A DNA stretch of 64,000 nt from SIG480 sp045537045 (GTDB lineage: Bacteria > Bacillota > Clostridia > Oscillospirales > JAAYXM01), in assembly GCA_045537045.1 (NCBI GenBank), contig JAZSOS010000008.1, forward strand, positions 8,321 through 72,320, written 5' to 3'. Both the position numbers and the translations under genes were made by a program. Below, piece after piece: positions 32,387-40,689 of this stretch; within the stretch, counting starts at the first letter, position 1; each line of letters starts with the position of its first letter. Under the pieces are notes generated by a model. That model was not told where the DNA came from, did no database searches, and saw only the letters and a program-made list of their open reading frames with translations.

Positions 32387-32970
32387 GAACTGCAGATATC
32401 ACACGAAACACGGCAGAAACCAAAATCTCTCTTTCCTTAAATCTTGACGGCAAGGGCGAGAGCAAGATAAATTCCGGTTGCGGATTTTTAGACCATATGC
32501 TCACGCTCCTTGCGCGGCACGGAAACTTTGACCTTAACCTTTCCTGCGATGGCGACATCCACGTTGATTATCACCACACCGTTGAGGATATCGGAATATG
32601 CCTCGGCAAAGCGTTTAACGAGGCGCTTGGTGACAAGCGTGGCATCTTCCGCTACGGAAATATGCTTCTTCCGATGGATGAAGCGCTTATCCTCTCCGCA
32701 GTTGACATTTCAGGAAGAGGGATGCTTGTGTATAACCTTGACATCCCCACGGTAAAGGTCGGCGATTTTGACACCGAGCTTTGCGAGGAATTCTGGCTCG
32801 GCTTTGTTCGTGAGGCAAACCTTACCCTACATATAAACCAGCTTGCCGGAAAAAATTCGCACCACATTATTGAAGGTGCGTTCAAGTCCGTGGGAAGAAG
32901 CCTTCGCGCGGCAGTTAAGATTGATTTAGACGATGCTGACAGAATCCCATCCACGAAGGGAGTTCTCTGA
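32383..32970 (+). CDS. hisB: Imidazoleglycerol-phosphate dehydratase
   Basis: 195 aa, single-function HisB (no phosphatase domain). The two manganese motifs D-Y-H-H-T-V-E-D (about 62-69) and the S-H-H-I-I-E-G-A-F-K near residue 160 are complete. GTG 32383 with GGAGGTGG upstream, overlapping the hisC stop (GTGA). Confidence 0.95.
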   Translation: MRTADITRNTAETKISLSLNLDGKGESKINSGCGFLDHMLTLLARHGNFDLNLSCDGDIHVDYHHTVEDIGICLGKAFNEALGDKRGIFRYGNMLLPMDEALILSAVDISGRGMLVYNLDIPTVKVGDFDTELCEEFWLGFVREANLTLHINQLAGKNSHHIIEGAFKSVGRSLRAAVKIDLDDADRIPSTKGVL

Positions 32971-33587
32971 TGATTGCAATAGTTGACTACGGCGTGGGAA
33001 ACCTTTTTTCGCTCACCGCGTCCTTCCGCGCAATTGGCGCAGAAGTTTGCGTGACATCCAATGCGGAAGTTATCCGCACCGCCGACAAGATAATTCTTCC
33101 CGGTGTCGGCGCATTCGAGGATGCCGCAAAAAAACTCCGCGCATCCGGTCTTTCCGATATCATCTGCGAAGAGGCAAAAAACGGAAAGCCGCTTCTCGGC
33201 ATATGCCTTGGCATGCAGCTTTTGTTTGAAAAAAGCTATGAATACGGCGAGCATGCGGGACTCGGTCTTATTCCCGGAAACGTGCGCCCCATTGCAGATG
33301 TTATTCCAAAGGATCTGAAAATTCCACATATCGGCTGGAATGCGCTTTGCTTGAAAGGCGAAAAAAGCCCGATATTCAAATACATAAACGAGGGTGACTG
33401 TGTGTATTTTGTCCACTCCTACTACGCTGCGGACTGCGATGAATACGTTACGTCCTGCGCGGAATACGGCGCACCTCTTACTGCATCGGTTGCAAGAGGC
33501 AACGTATACGGATGCCAGTTCCACCCCGAAAAAAGCGGAGAGGTCGGTCTTTCCATTCTCCGCGCGTTTGTTGAAATGGAGGTGTAA
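32970..33587 (+). CDS. hisH: Imidazole glycerol phosphate synthase, glutamine amidotransferase subunit
   Basis: 205 aa. Supplies ammonia from glutamine to HisF. The nucleophile lies in G-I-C-L-G-M-Q (about Cys79) and the rest of the triad in Q-F-H-P-E-K. Starts on the last base of the hisB stop, so translation is coupled. Confidence 0.95.
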   Translation: MIAIVDYGVGNLFSLTASFRAIGAEVCVTSNAEVIRTADKIILPGVGAFEDAAKKLRASGLSDIICEEAKNGKPLLGICLGMQLLFEKSYEYGEHAGLGLIPGNVRPIADVIPKDLKIPHIGWNALCLKGEKSPIFKYINEGDCVYFVHSYYAADCDEYVTSCAEYGAPLTASVARGNVYGCQFHPEKSGEVGLSILRAFVEMEV

Positions 33588-33590
33588 CGC

Positions 33591-34304
33591 ATGCTGATTT
33601 TTCCGGCAATTGACTTATATGAAAAGAAAGCAGTGCGCCTTTTTAAAGGTGACTATAACCAGATGACCGTTTATAGCGAAAATCCGCCCGAGATTGCGCT
33701 TGATTTCAAAAGAAGCGGTGCAACGCATATCCACGTTGTTGACCTTGAGGGTGCAAAAAGCGGCAAAACGCCGAACTTTGACGTTATCCGCGCTATAAAG
33801 AACGAAGCTGACCTTTTCACCGAGGTCGGCGGCGGCATCCGCTCGCTTGAGGTTATTGATAAGTACATAAGCGCGGGCATTGACCGCGTTATCCTCGGCA
33901 CTGCGGCAATCCGCGACTTTGAATTTACAAAGGCGGCAGTAAAGGCTTACGGCAACAAAATCGCCATAGGCTTAGACCTAAAGGACGGCTACGCCGCAGT
34001 TTCCGGCTGGACGGAAAAAAGCGAGCTGACGGCTGATGAAGTTCTTGCAAAGATGCAGAACATCGGTGTTAAAACCGTAATCTGCACCGATATTTCAAAA
34101 GACGGTGCGATGAAAGGGACGAACGTTTCCCTGTATGAAGAACTTTACTCAAAGTTTGATATTGATTTCATTGCATCCGGCGGCGTAAGCTCTATCTCCG
34201 ATGTTCGCGCACTGCGTTCACTTAACCTTTACGGAGCAATAGTCGGCAAGGCATACTACACCGGCGCGATTGATATAGCCGAGGCGATAGAGGTGGCAAG
34301 ATGA
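33591..34304 (+). CDS. hisA: ProFAR isomerase (1-(5-phosphoribosyl)-5-aminoimidazole carboxamide isomerase)
   Basis: 237 aa beta/alpha barrel. I-D-L-Y-E-K-K-A-V-R-L start with the catalytic aspartate, G-G-G-I-R in the first half and the second phosphate site A-S-G-G-V in the other. GGAGGTG precedes ATG 33591. Overlaps hisF by ATGA. Confidence 0.95.
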   Translation: MLIFPAIDLYEKKAVRLFKGDYNQMTVYSENPPEIALDFKRSGATHIHVVDLEGAKSGKTPNFDVIRAIKNEADLFTEVGGGIRSLEVIDKYISAGIDRVILGTAAIRDFEFTKAAVKAYGNKIAIGLDLKDGYAAVSGWTEKSELTADEVLAKMQNIGVKTVICTDISKDGAMKGTNVSLYEELYSKFDIDFIASGGVSSISDVRALRSLNLYGAIVGKAYYTGAIDIAEAIEVAR

Positions 34305-35059
34305 TAACAAAAAGAATTATCCCGTGCCTTGACGTGCGCGACGGCAGAGTTGTCAAGGGCGTGAACTTCAAAGGTCTTGCGGATGTATCAAGTCCCATCG
34401 AGCTTGCAAAATACTACAGCGAAAACGGCGCAGACGAGCTTGTGTTTTATGATATCACGGCATCTGCCGAAGGTCGCCGGCTCTTTACCGACATCCTCAC
34501 CGAAACTGCAAAATCGGTATTCATTCCGCTTACCGTTGGTGGCGGCATAAACACCACAGACGATTTTGACCGTGTTCTCAAGTGCGGCGCGGATAAGGTC
34601 TCGGTAAACTCGGGTGCTATAAGAAACCCGAACCTCATTTACGAGGCGGCAAAGCTTTACGGTGACCAGTGCGTTGTCCTCTCAGCAGACGTAAAGCGCG
34701 TCGACGGCGAGTTCCGCGTTTTTGCCAAGGGCGGGCGCGAAGACACCGGCATGGAGGCTATTTCGTGGATAAAGAAATGCGTTGACTTGGGTGCCGGCGA
34801 GGTTGTCGTTAATTCAATCGACACTGACGGTGTAAAGGGCGGCTTTGACCTCCCTATGCTTGAAGCGGTATGCAATGCCGTAAATGTTCCTGTCATTGCA
34901 TCAGGCGGTGCAGGCGGCATAAAAGATTTTATCACGCTTTTCAACACACTTCCGCGCGTTGATGCAGGACTTGCCGCATCCATCTTCCACTTCGGCGAGG
35001 TCGCTATAAGTGATTTAAAGCGCGAAATGAAAGACAAAGGTATCCCCACGAGAATATAA
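34301..35059 (+). CDS. hisF: Imidazole glycerol phosphate synthase cyclase subunit
   Basis: 252 aa beta/alpha barrel, homologous to HisA. I-I-P-C-L-D-V-R-D-G-R-V-V-K-G and L-S-A-D-V-K with the two catalytic aspartates (about 11 and 130), G-G-G-I and A-S-G-G-A-G phosphate sites. Works with HisH to close the imidazole ring. Confidence 0.96.
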   Translation: MITKRIIPCLDVRDGRVVKGVNFKGLADVSSPIELAKYYSENGADELVFYDITASAEGRRLFTDILTETAKSVFIPLTVGGGINTTDDFDRVLKCGADKVSVNSGAIRNPNLIYEAAKLYGDQCVVLSADVKRVDGEFRVFAKGGREDTGMEAISWIKKCVDLGAGEVVVNSIDTDGVKGGFDLPMLEAVCNAVNVPVIASGGAGGIKDFITLFNTLPRVDAGLAASIFHFGEVAISDLKREMKDKGIPTRI

Positions 35060-35073
35060 AAGGAGTTTTTATT

Positions 35074-35724
35074 ATGATAAACATTGATGAGCTTAAGTTT
35101 GACGAACGCGGGCTTATTCCCGCAATAGTTGTTGATTCGGTAAGCAAAAAGGTTCTTACGCTTGCATATATGAACCGCGAGAGTCTTGAAATTTCAATCA
35201 AAGAAGAAAAAACGTGCTTCTGGAGCCGCTCGCGCAAGGAGCTTTGGCGCAAGGGTGAAACAAGCGGAAACTACCAGCATATTGTTTCCATCACTGCCGA
35301 CTGTGACAGCGATGCCCTTGTCGTAGTGGTAGAGCCGGACGGTCCTGCCTGCCACAAGGGGACCTTCTCCTGCTTTGAAAATCCCGTCTGGCAAAGCGAG
35401 GAAAGACACGAATTTTCTCTCGAAAGCCTTATGGAGATGCTCCGCGGCCGCAAAATAGAGAAAAAAGAAGGCTCTTATACTACATATCTTTTTGAAAAAG
35501 GCATCGACAAAATTCTCAAAAAGGTCGGTGAAGAAAGCACAGAGGTTATCATCGCAGGCAAAGCAAATGACAAGGCAGAAACCGTCTACGAGATTGCAGA
35601 CCTTGCATACCACGTTATGGTTCTTATGATTGAAATGGGAATAAGTCTTGAAGATATCCACCGCGAGCTGGGTTCTCGTCATGTCATTGACCACAAGGTC
35701 AAGCAGGAGAAAATGACGCAGTAA
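35074..35724 (+). CDS. hisIE: Bifunctional phosphoribosyl-AMP cyclohydrolase / phosphoribosyl-ATP pyrophosphatase
   Basis: 216 aa, two domains. The cyclohydrolase half (about 1-110) shows S-R-S-R-K-E-L-W-R-K-G-E-T-S-G-N and the metal-site D-C-D-S-D plus C-H...C; the pyrophosphatase half (about 120-210) shows K-V-G-E-E-S-T-E-V-I and D-L-A-Y-H. AAAGGAG precedes ATG 35074. Last biosynthetic gene of the operon, which thus holds all steps except the histidinol phosphatase. Confidence 0.95.
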   Translation: MINIDELKFDERGLIPAIVVDSVSKKVLTLAYMNRESLEISIKEEKTCFWSRSRKELWRKGETSGNYQHIVSITADCDSDALVVVVEPDGPACHKGTFSCFENPVWQSEERHEFSLESLMEMLRGRKIEKKEGSYTTYLFEKGIDKILKKVGEESTEVIIAGKANDKAETVYEIADLAYHVMVLMIEMGISLEDIHRELGSRHVIDHKVKQEKMTQ

Positions 35725-35750
35725 AAAAATTTAAAACTTTTTCGATTTTC

Positions 35751-35782
35751 CACTTTACAACGGTAAAGTGATGTGCTATAAT
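35751..35782 (+). promoter_or_regulatory. Transporter promoter with HisR-like operator
   Basis: The palindrome CACTTTAC-AACG-GTAAAGTG (35751-35770) overlaps a -35 TTTACA (35754-35759), 17 nt before TATAAT (35777-35782). It has the same TTTA-S-N4-S-TAAA design as the palindrome in the hisR promoter. Confidence 0.65.
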
Positions 35783-35838
35783 ATACTCACGCCCGAAAAG
35801 GGCGAAGTAAATGTAATCATTTTTAGGAGGCAATTAAA

Positions 35839-36684
35839 ATGAAAAGAATTTTAGCTCTTATCCTCGCAGCAATGATTCTCGCATGCTTGTTTGCAGGCTG
35901 TGCAAACGATGCAAACCTTGACGACAGCAACACCTTCTCCGACGGCGGCGATGCAACCGCTACAAGCGATGCAGACTACATCATGAACAACGGCAAAATG
36001 ATCATCGGTATGACCCTTTTTGCTCCGATGAACTACTACGACAACTCCACAAACGAGCTTATCGGCTTTGAAACAGAGTTTGGTAAGGCAGTTTGCGAGA
36101 AGATCGGTGTTACACCGGAATTTGTTGAAATCAACTGGGACAGCAAGGAAATCGAGCTTAACGCAAAGAACATTGACTGCATCTGGAACGGTATGACAAT
36201 CACCGACGAGCGCAAGGCTAACATGGAGATTTCCGATCCGTACATGCAGAACCGTCAGGTTATGGTTGTAAAGAAGGAAAACCTCGAGAAGTATGCAGAG
36301 GGCGTTATCGGTGCAGCAATTGTTGCAGAGGCAGGTTCTGCCGGCGAAGAGCTTGCAACAGGCGATGAGTTCTTCAAGGACAGCGCTTTCACACCGGTTG
36401 ACTCTATGGCAAAGGCTCTTATGGACGTTGCAGCAGGAACAAGCGACGTTGCAATCGTTGACTATGTAACAAGCATCGGCTCCATCGGTGCAGGCACTGA
36501 TTTTGAAGACCTTGTTGCAATTGAAGAGCGCGAGTTCGCTCCGGAGCAGTACGGCATCGCATTCCGTAAGGGTTCCGATATGGCAACTATCGTAAACAAC
36601 ACAATCGACGAGCTTATCGCAGACGGCACTCTTGATGCTATCGCAGCTAAGTATAAGCTCCAGAACCTTCTTATCAAGGAATAA
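35839..36684 (+). CDS. Amino acid ABC transporter substrate-binding lipoprotein
   Basis: 281 aa. Lipoprotein signal with L-F-A-G-C (Cys21), then a polar linker and an SBP family 3 fold: G-M-T-L-F-A-P-M-N-Y-Y, G-F-E-T-E-F-G-K-A-V, W-N-G-M-T-I-T-D-E-R and D-Y-V-T-S near residue 210. Captures an amino acid for the permease and ATPase that follow. The shared operator design with the his operon points to histidine as the cargo, an inference. AGGAGG precedes ATG 35839. Confidence 0.9.
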   Translation: MKRILALILAAMILACLFAGCANDANLDDSNTFSDGGDATATSDADYIMNNGKMIIGMTLFAPMNYYDNSTNELIGFETEFGKAVCEKIGVTPEFVEINWDSKEIELNAKNIDCIWNGMTITDERKANMEISDPYMQNRQVMVVKKENLEKYAEGVIGAAIVAEAGSAGEELATGDEFFKDSAFTPVDSMAKALMDVAAGTSDVAIVDYVTSIGSIGAGTDFEDLVAIEEREFAPEQYGIAFRKGSDMATIVNNTIDELIADGTLDAIAAKYKLQNLLIKE

Positions 36685-36702
36685 TTAAAGGCGGAATTTA
36701 AT

Positions 36703-37410
36703 ATGTCAACTTTTGAAGTTGCTTTTCGCTCGCTTACCGAAGGCTTCGGGCTCAACTGCATAATCTTCGCGGTCACATTGCTCACGGCAATTCCGCTCGG
36801 TTTGATTATCGCGTTCGGCTCTATGTCAAAATGGCGTCCCCTCCGGTTTCTTGAGCGAAGCAAAAGAAGATTACTGCATGCGATTTCAAAATTTGCACCT
36901 ATCCGCTGGCTGACACGTACATTCGTTTGGATCATCAGGGGTACGCCCCTGATGCTCCAAATTTTTGTCGTATTATACGCACCGGGCCTTTTATGGGATA
37001 TGCCGATGCGTGAACGCATGGTAGCGGTGCTTGTTGCGTTCGGAATAAACTATGCAGCGTACTTCTCGGAGATTTACCGCGGAGGTATCGAGGCAATTCC
37101 GAAAGGTCAGTATGAAGCATGCCAGGTGCTCGGAATGACAAAATCGCAGACGTTTTTCAAGGTTGTTCTCCCGCAGGTGGTAAAGCGCATAATCCCACCT
37201 ATGGGGAACGAGATTATAACGCTCGTAAAGGACACCTCTCTCGCCCGCGTTGTCGCGGTAACGGAGATTATTATGTGCGCAGAGCGTTTTACAAAGCAAG
37301 GTCTTATAGGCCCGCTTTTCTCCACCGCGCTCTACTTCCTCGCATTTAACGGGCTTCTCACCGTTTTATTCGGATACATAGAGAAAAAACTCGACTATTA
37401 CAGAGGTTAA
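36703..37410 (+). CDS. Amino acid ABC transporter permease
   Basis: 235 aa, five or so helices of the HisM/GlnP type. The W-I-I-R-G-T-P-L-M-L-Q segment near residue 75 and the E-A-C-Q-V-L-G-M-T-K ATPase-contact loop are diagnostic. A long basic loop (about 38-60) after the first helix is somewhat unusual. Nineteen bases after the binding protein gene; AGGCGGA precedes the ATG. Confidence 0.92.
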   Translation: MSTFEVAFRSLTEGFGLNCIIFAVTLLTAIPLGLIIAFGSMSKWRPLRFLERSKRRLLHAISKFAPIRWLTRTFVWIIRGTPLMLQIFVVLYAPGLLWDMPMRERMVAVLVAFGINYAAYFSEIYRGGIEAIPKGQYEACQVLGMTKSQTFFKVVLPQVVKRIIPPMGNEIITLVKDTSLARVVAVTEIIMCAERFTKQGLIGPLFSTALYFLAFNGLLTVLFGYIEKKLDYYRG

Positions 37411-37413
37411 GCC

Positions 37414-38193
37414 ATGGCTATATTAGAAGTAAACAATCTTTATAAAAGCTTCGGCAAGACCGAGGTTCTCCGCGGAATTGATTTTTCGATGGAACAGGGC
37501 GAGGTTCTTTCCGTTATTGGCTCATCCGGAAGTGGAAAAACAACGCTTCTGCGCTGTATAAACGCGCTTGAAGTACCCACAAGCGGAAGAATAGCAATAG
37601 ACGGCGATGAGTTTTACAACTCTGACAAAAATCTCGGCAAATCAAAGGCAGACCAGCGGCGCTGGCAGCTTGCCTGCGGGCTTGTGTTCCAGTCCTATAA
37701 CCTTTTCCCGCAGTACAGTGCGCTTGATAATGTTATGCTGGCGCCGTCGCTCCTTGCAAAAGAGCGCGAGGACTATAAGCAGAACAAGAAGCAGATACTC
37801 GACGAGATACGCGAGCATGCCGAGTCACTTCTTGCACGCGTCGGGTTGTCGGACAAGACAGGAAACTATCCCTGTGAGCTCTCCGGCGGTCAGCAGCAGC
37901 GCGTTGCAATTGCACGCGCACTTGCGCTTTCCCCAAAGGTGCTTTTCTTCGATGAGCCGACCTCAGCACTCGACCCCCAGCTTACGCAGGAGGTTCTCCG
38001 CGTTATCCGCGAGCTTGCCGACACCAATATGACGATGGTTATCGTCACCCACGAAATGAAGTTTGCACGCGATGTTTCCGACCGCATAATCTTTATGGCG
38101 GACGGTCTTATTGAAGCAGACGGAACTCCGGAACAGGTTTTTGACGGCACAAACGAAAAGCTCCGTGCATTTCTCGGCAATATGGGTGAATAA
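37414..38193 (+). CDS. Amino acid ABC transporter ATP-binding protein
   Basis: 259 aa, GlnQ/HisP type. Walker A G-S-S-G-S-G-K-T-T (about 37), F-Q-S-Y-N-L-F-P Q-loop, signature L-S-G-G-Q-Q-Q, Walker B V-L-F-F-D-E-P-T-S and the switch V-T-H-E-M are intact. It starts four bases after the permease stop and energises that importer. A small extra stretch (about 85-105, K-Q-N-K-K-Q) is seen after the Q-loop. Confidence 0.93.
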   Translation: MAILEVNNLYKSFGKTEVLRGIDFSMEQGEVLSVIGSSGSGKTTLLRCINALEVPTSGRIAIDGDEFYNSDKNLGKSKADQRRWQLACGLVFQSYNLFPQYSALDNVMLAPSLLAKEREDYKQNKKQILDEIREHAESLLARVGLSDKTGNYPCELSGGQQQRVAIARALALSPKVLFFDEPTSALDPQLTQEVLRVIRELADTNMTMVIVTHEMKFARDVSDRIIFMADGLIEADGTPEQVFDGTNEKLRAFLGNMGE

Positions 38194-38217
38194 TTCAACA
38201 ATTTTATTTGAAAACGA

Positions 38218-38253
38218 AAAGGCTTTTTGCAAAATAAAGTGCAAAAAGCCTTT
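38218..38253 (+). terminator. Transporter operon terminator
   Basis: AAAGGCTTTTTGCA/TGCAAAAAGCCTTT, 14-bp stem. Confidence 0.75.
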
Positions 38254-38279
38254 ACAATTAAGTTTTGTTTTGTTATAAT
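38251..38279 (+). promoter_or_regulatory. tRNA-Ala promoter
   Basis: TTTACA (38251-38256), 17 nt, TATAAT (38274-38279). Confidence 0.7.
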
Positions 38280-38295
38280 ATATTTTGTTGATTGT

Positions 38296-38371
38296 GGGGG
38301 CGTAGCTCAGCTGGGAGAGCGTACGGTTCGCATCCGTAAGGTCGAGAGTTCGATCCTCTTCGTCTCCACCA
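38296..38371 (+). tRNA. tRNA-Ala, anticodon CGC
   Basis: 76 nt with encoded CCA. Acceptor GGGGGCG pairs with CGTCTCC, including the G3-U70 pair that marks alanine tRNAs. Anticodon loop TTCGCAT gives CGC (38329-38331). Its last 12 bases are repeated at 41489-41500. Confidence 0.93.
38360..38371. other. Attachment site copy 1 (tRNA-Ala 3' end)
   Basis: TCGTCTCCACCA, identical to 41489-41500; the two copies bracket the AT-rich four-gene cluster. Confidence 0.6.
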
Positions 38372-38405
38372 ATCAGTTTCACGTAAATAGTGAAATTATA
38401 AAAAG

Positions 38406-38439
38406 CAGCGCATAGGAAGAACAAGCTTCCTATGCGCTG
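38406..38439 (+). terminator. Hairpin at the left end of the tRNA-Ala element
   Basis: CAGCGCATAGGAAG/CTTCCTATGCGCTG with a six-base loop; weak T-tail on the + strand, and a T-run on the minus strand side serves the cluster poorly. Confidence 0.5.
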
Positions 38440-38498
38440 TATGTATTTGCGGGGTTTTCGGGTGTTGCTTTACGGAACTTTGCGAAAACCGGATGAAT

Positions 38499-39191
38499 TT
38501 AATTACACTTGCTACAAGCACGATAGCCTTCCGCTTTTGCAGCACTTATATTGTAGGCATGAAAAGATCCTTGAAAATCAGCACAATCATACTTGTGGTA
38601 CTTGTTGTTTTTTTCTCCTATCAGTACGATATAATCATCCAGAAACTTAGCTTTTTCAGAATATATCTTCGCATTGTTCTTATATGTGTTCACATCTTCT
38701 TTTAGGAGTGTGATATCACTTTTTTGTCTTGATATTACTCTCTTTTGCTCCGATATAGTAGAGTTGCTTTGCACAAGCATTACAAATGTGACAATATTCG
38801 ATGCAAGGAGTATTAAGCAAATTATCATAGATATCATTATACCTATGTTTATTTTTGGGAATTTGAAATACTGTTTCCCGCAAGATGTGCATTTTTTTGT
38901 TTCCAAATCAATCAAGCCACCGCACATTTTACAAAAACGTTTCTTTTTGTCTGCTTTGTCTAAAGCTGGAATGGGTGTAATGTCCTCAAAAGAAAGCTCT
39001 TGCTGTATGCACAATTTTTCTCCGGATGTATGTATTTCGGGGGTTACTTTAGCAACCTGAGTATTCTCAATCACAGGAGTAGGATTAATTACTGTTTCTT
39101 CATTATTTGCGAGAGACTCAAGCTTTTCACCACAATATTGGCAAAACTCACTATCATCAGGAAGCGACTGATTGCATTTATTGCATATCAT
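38499..39191 (-). CDS. Zinc-ribbon membrane protein with C-terminal Ada-like Cys/His motif
   Basis: 230 aa. A zinc ribbon C-N-K-C...C-Q-Y-C-G opens the protein (Cys3, 6, 17, 20), a second one C-K-M-C-G...C-T-S-C-G lies near residue 90, then one membrane helix (about 118-140), a coiled-coil stretch, and an outer end with K-Y-H-K-Y-D-C...G-Y-R-A-C-S-K-C, like the small Cys/His module seen at the end of many Firmicutes proteins. ATG 39191 with GAGGG is used; it overlaps the stop of the preceding gene. Function unknown. Confidence 0.72.
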   Translation of the reverse strand: MICNKCNQSLPDDSEFCQYCGEKLESLANNEETVINPTPVIENTQVAKVTPEIHTSGEKLCIQQELSFEDITPIPALDKADKKKRFCKMCGGLIDLETKKCTSCGKQYFKFPKINIGIMISMIICLILLASNIVTFVMLVQSNSTISEQKRVISRQKSDITLLKEDVNTYKNNAKIYSEKAKFLDDYIVLIGEKNNKYHKYDCADFQGSFHAYNISAAKAEGYRACSKCN

Positions 39192-39192
39192 T

Positions 39193-39798
39193 TTACATTC
39201 CCTCACCTTTCGTTATTATTTCTGTCCCACACTCATTACAGAAACGAGCATCTTCCAAAAGTCTAGCACCGCACTTTCTGCAAAAAAGTATTTTGGGAGT
39301 TCCCGAATCATTCTCCCTCTTTGCTTCAGTCGGTAGAACAAAATCACATTTGGGGCATTTCTTTTCGAAAACTGCAATATAACCGCATTTCGGACACTTG
39401 GTAAATTTACTTTTGTACGGTTCGAGGTTTTGTGCAGAGTTTGTCGGAACACCGTAATAATTAGGTCCTGAATCGCCAGCTTTAAGATTTAAATAAAACA
39501 CATATAATCCAAAAATAGGTACATTTCTAAAAAACCACCAAGAACCACTCTTGCCAACATCGTGCAACCTGCGAACCTGTATGCAGATAGATGGAAGTGC
39601 AGACAAGAAAATATATATTAAATATGAATATCCCCACTGAATTGGAACCGTTTCAGGATACCACCCAAAGAAAGCATCCGCAAACATAAATACAAGTGCA
39701 AAAATATAGTGAAATAAAGTAAACATCCAAAATTCTTTTCGAGATGCGCGTCCATCAAAATCAAGACAGTTCATAAAAGCATCAATATAATACTTCAT
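39193..39798 (-). CDS. DUF805 membrane protein with two zinc ribbons
   Basis: 201 aa. The first 110 residues are a DUF805 membrane domain (F-D-G-R-A-S-R-K-E-F-W start, then helices and the R-R-L-H-D-V-G-K-S-G-W/S loop). After it come C-P-K-C-G...C-P-K-C and C-R-K-C-G...C-N-E-C-G. AGAAC-type weak site before ATG 39798. Second-last gene of the four-gene minus-strand cluster. Confidence 0.8.
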   Translation of the reverse strand: MKYYIDAFMNCLDFDGRASRKEFWMFTLFHYIFALVFMFADAFFGWYPETVPIQWGYSYLIYIFLSALPSICIQVRRLHDVGKSGSWWFFRNVPIFGLYVFYLNLKAGDSGPNYYGVPTNSAQNLEPYKSKFTKCPKCGYIAVFEKKCPKCDFVLPTEAKRENDSGTPKILFCRKCGARLLEDARFCNECGTEIITKGEGM

Positions 39799-39823
39799 TG
39801 TTGTTCTCCTTCAACAAAATAAC

Positions 39824-40666
39824 TTATAACTTTTCATTTAATTTACTTCCGCATTTATAACAAAACTTACTGCTCCCCGGAAGTATTTCTCCACAATTTT
39901 CACAAGTTAGCCATTCTCTTTGTTTTGTACTGTATTCGTCTTTCTTTTTCGATATTTTCCTGCAAATAATCACAAACAATATGCACATTAAAACACCAAC
40001 AAAGGATAATGTTATTATTACTTTGCTTTCTGCTAATGCACTTTTATCTGTTTTTGATATAGGGTACTCCACACTATTAACTAGCTTTTCAAAATCGTTA
40101 TAATATTCGCTATCACTTGTTCCCGAGAACACAAAATAATATCCCCATCCGTTTACGATGTTATATAGCTGGGTTACTGTTTGGGAAAGAGTTAATCCGT
40201 TTATTTCAGCACTTGATATCATTTCTACCTTACCATATAGCTTACCGTTATATGTAACAATATCAACCTTGTCTTCTGCAACCCCGCTTTCTTTTGCAAT
40301 ATCTGATTTCGTAAAATCACCAGACAAAATAAGGTGATTCAAATTTGACTCTGCTCTACTAAATTTAAGTTTTTCAAAAAACGAAAACTCTTGCCACAAA
40401 TCTATACTTCCGTACGATATTGTTAATCCTTTCTCCTTAGTAGAGGCAAAGATGACATCCAAAATTTCTCGCTCTTTTGAAAGTTCTCTTTGTTCCCAAC
40501 TATCAGGAACTGAAAAAGTTAAACCTGTGTCTTTGTCGGTGTAAGTAAAGGAGGGGATGTTGGTTGCAAAAGACATATAAGATGGTATTAATGTAGTAAA
40601 AACGATAAGTAGAATGAATGATATTTGAAAAAATAATTTAATGGTACAGCTAAAAGTTTTTTTCAT
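39824..40666 (-). CDS. Exported single-pass protein with cytoplasmic zinc ribbon
   Basis: 280 aa. Signal peptide (about 1-35), an extracellular domain of about 180 residues that begins Y-T-D-K-D-T-G-L-T-F-S-V-P-D-S-W, resembling a PsbP-like stress fold, one helix (about 220-243), then C-E-N-C-G...C-Y-K-C-G inside. GAGGTGAG precedes ATG 40666. Same build (outer domain, helix, zinc ribbon) as the other cluster members; role unknown. Confidence 0.7.
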   Translation of the reverse strand: MKKTFSCTIKLFFQISFILLIVFTTLIPSYMSFATNIPSFTYTDKDTGLTFSVPDSWEQRELSKEREILDVIFASTKEKGLTISYGSIDLWQEFSFFEKLKFSRAESNLNHLILSGDFTKSDIAKESGVAEDKVDIVTYNGKLYGKVEMISSAEINGLTLSQTVTQLYNIVNGWGYYFVFSGTSDSEYYNDFEKLVNSVEYPISKTDKSALAESKVIITLSFVGVLMCILFVIICRKISKKKDEYSTKQREWLTCENCGEILPGSSKFCYKCGSKLNEKL

Positions 40667-40689
40667 GCATTTCTCACCTCATGCTTATA

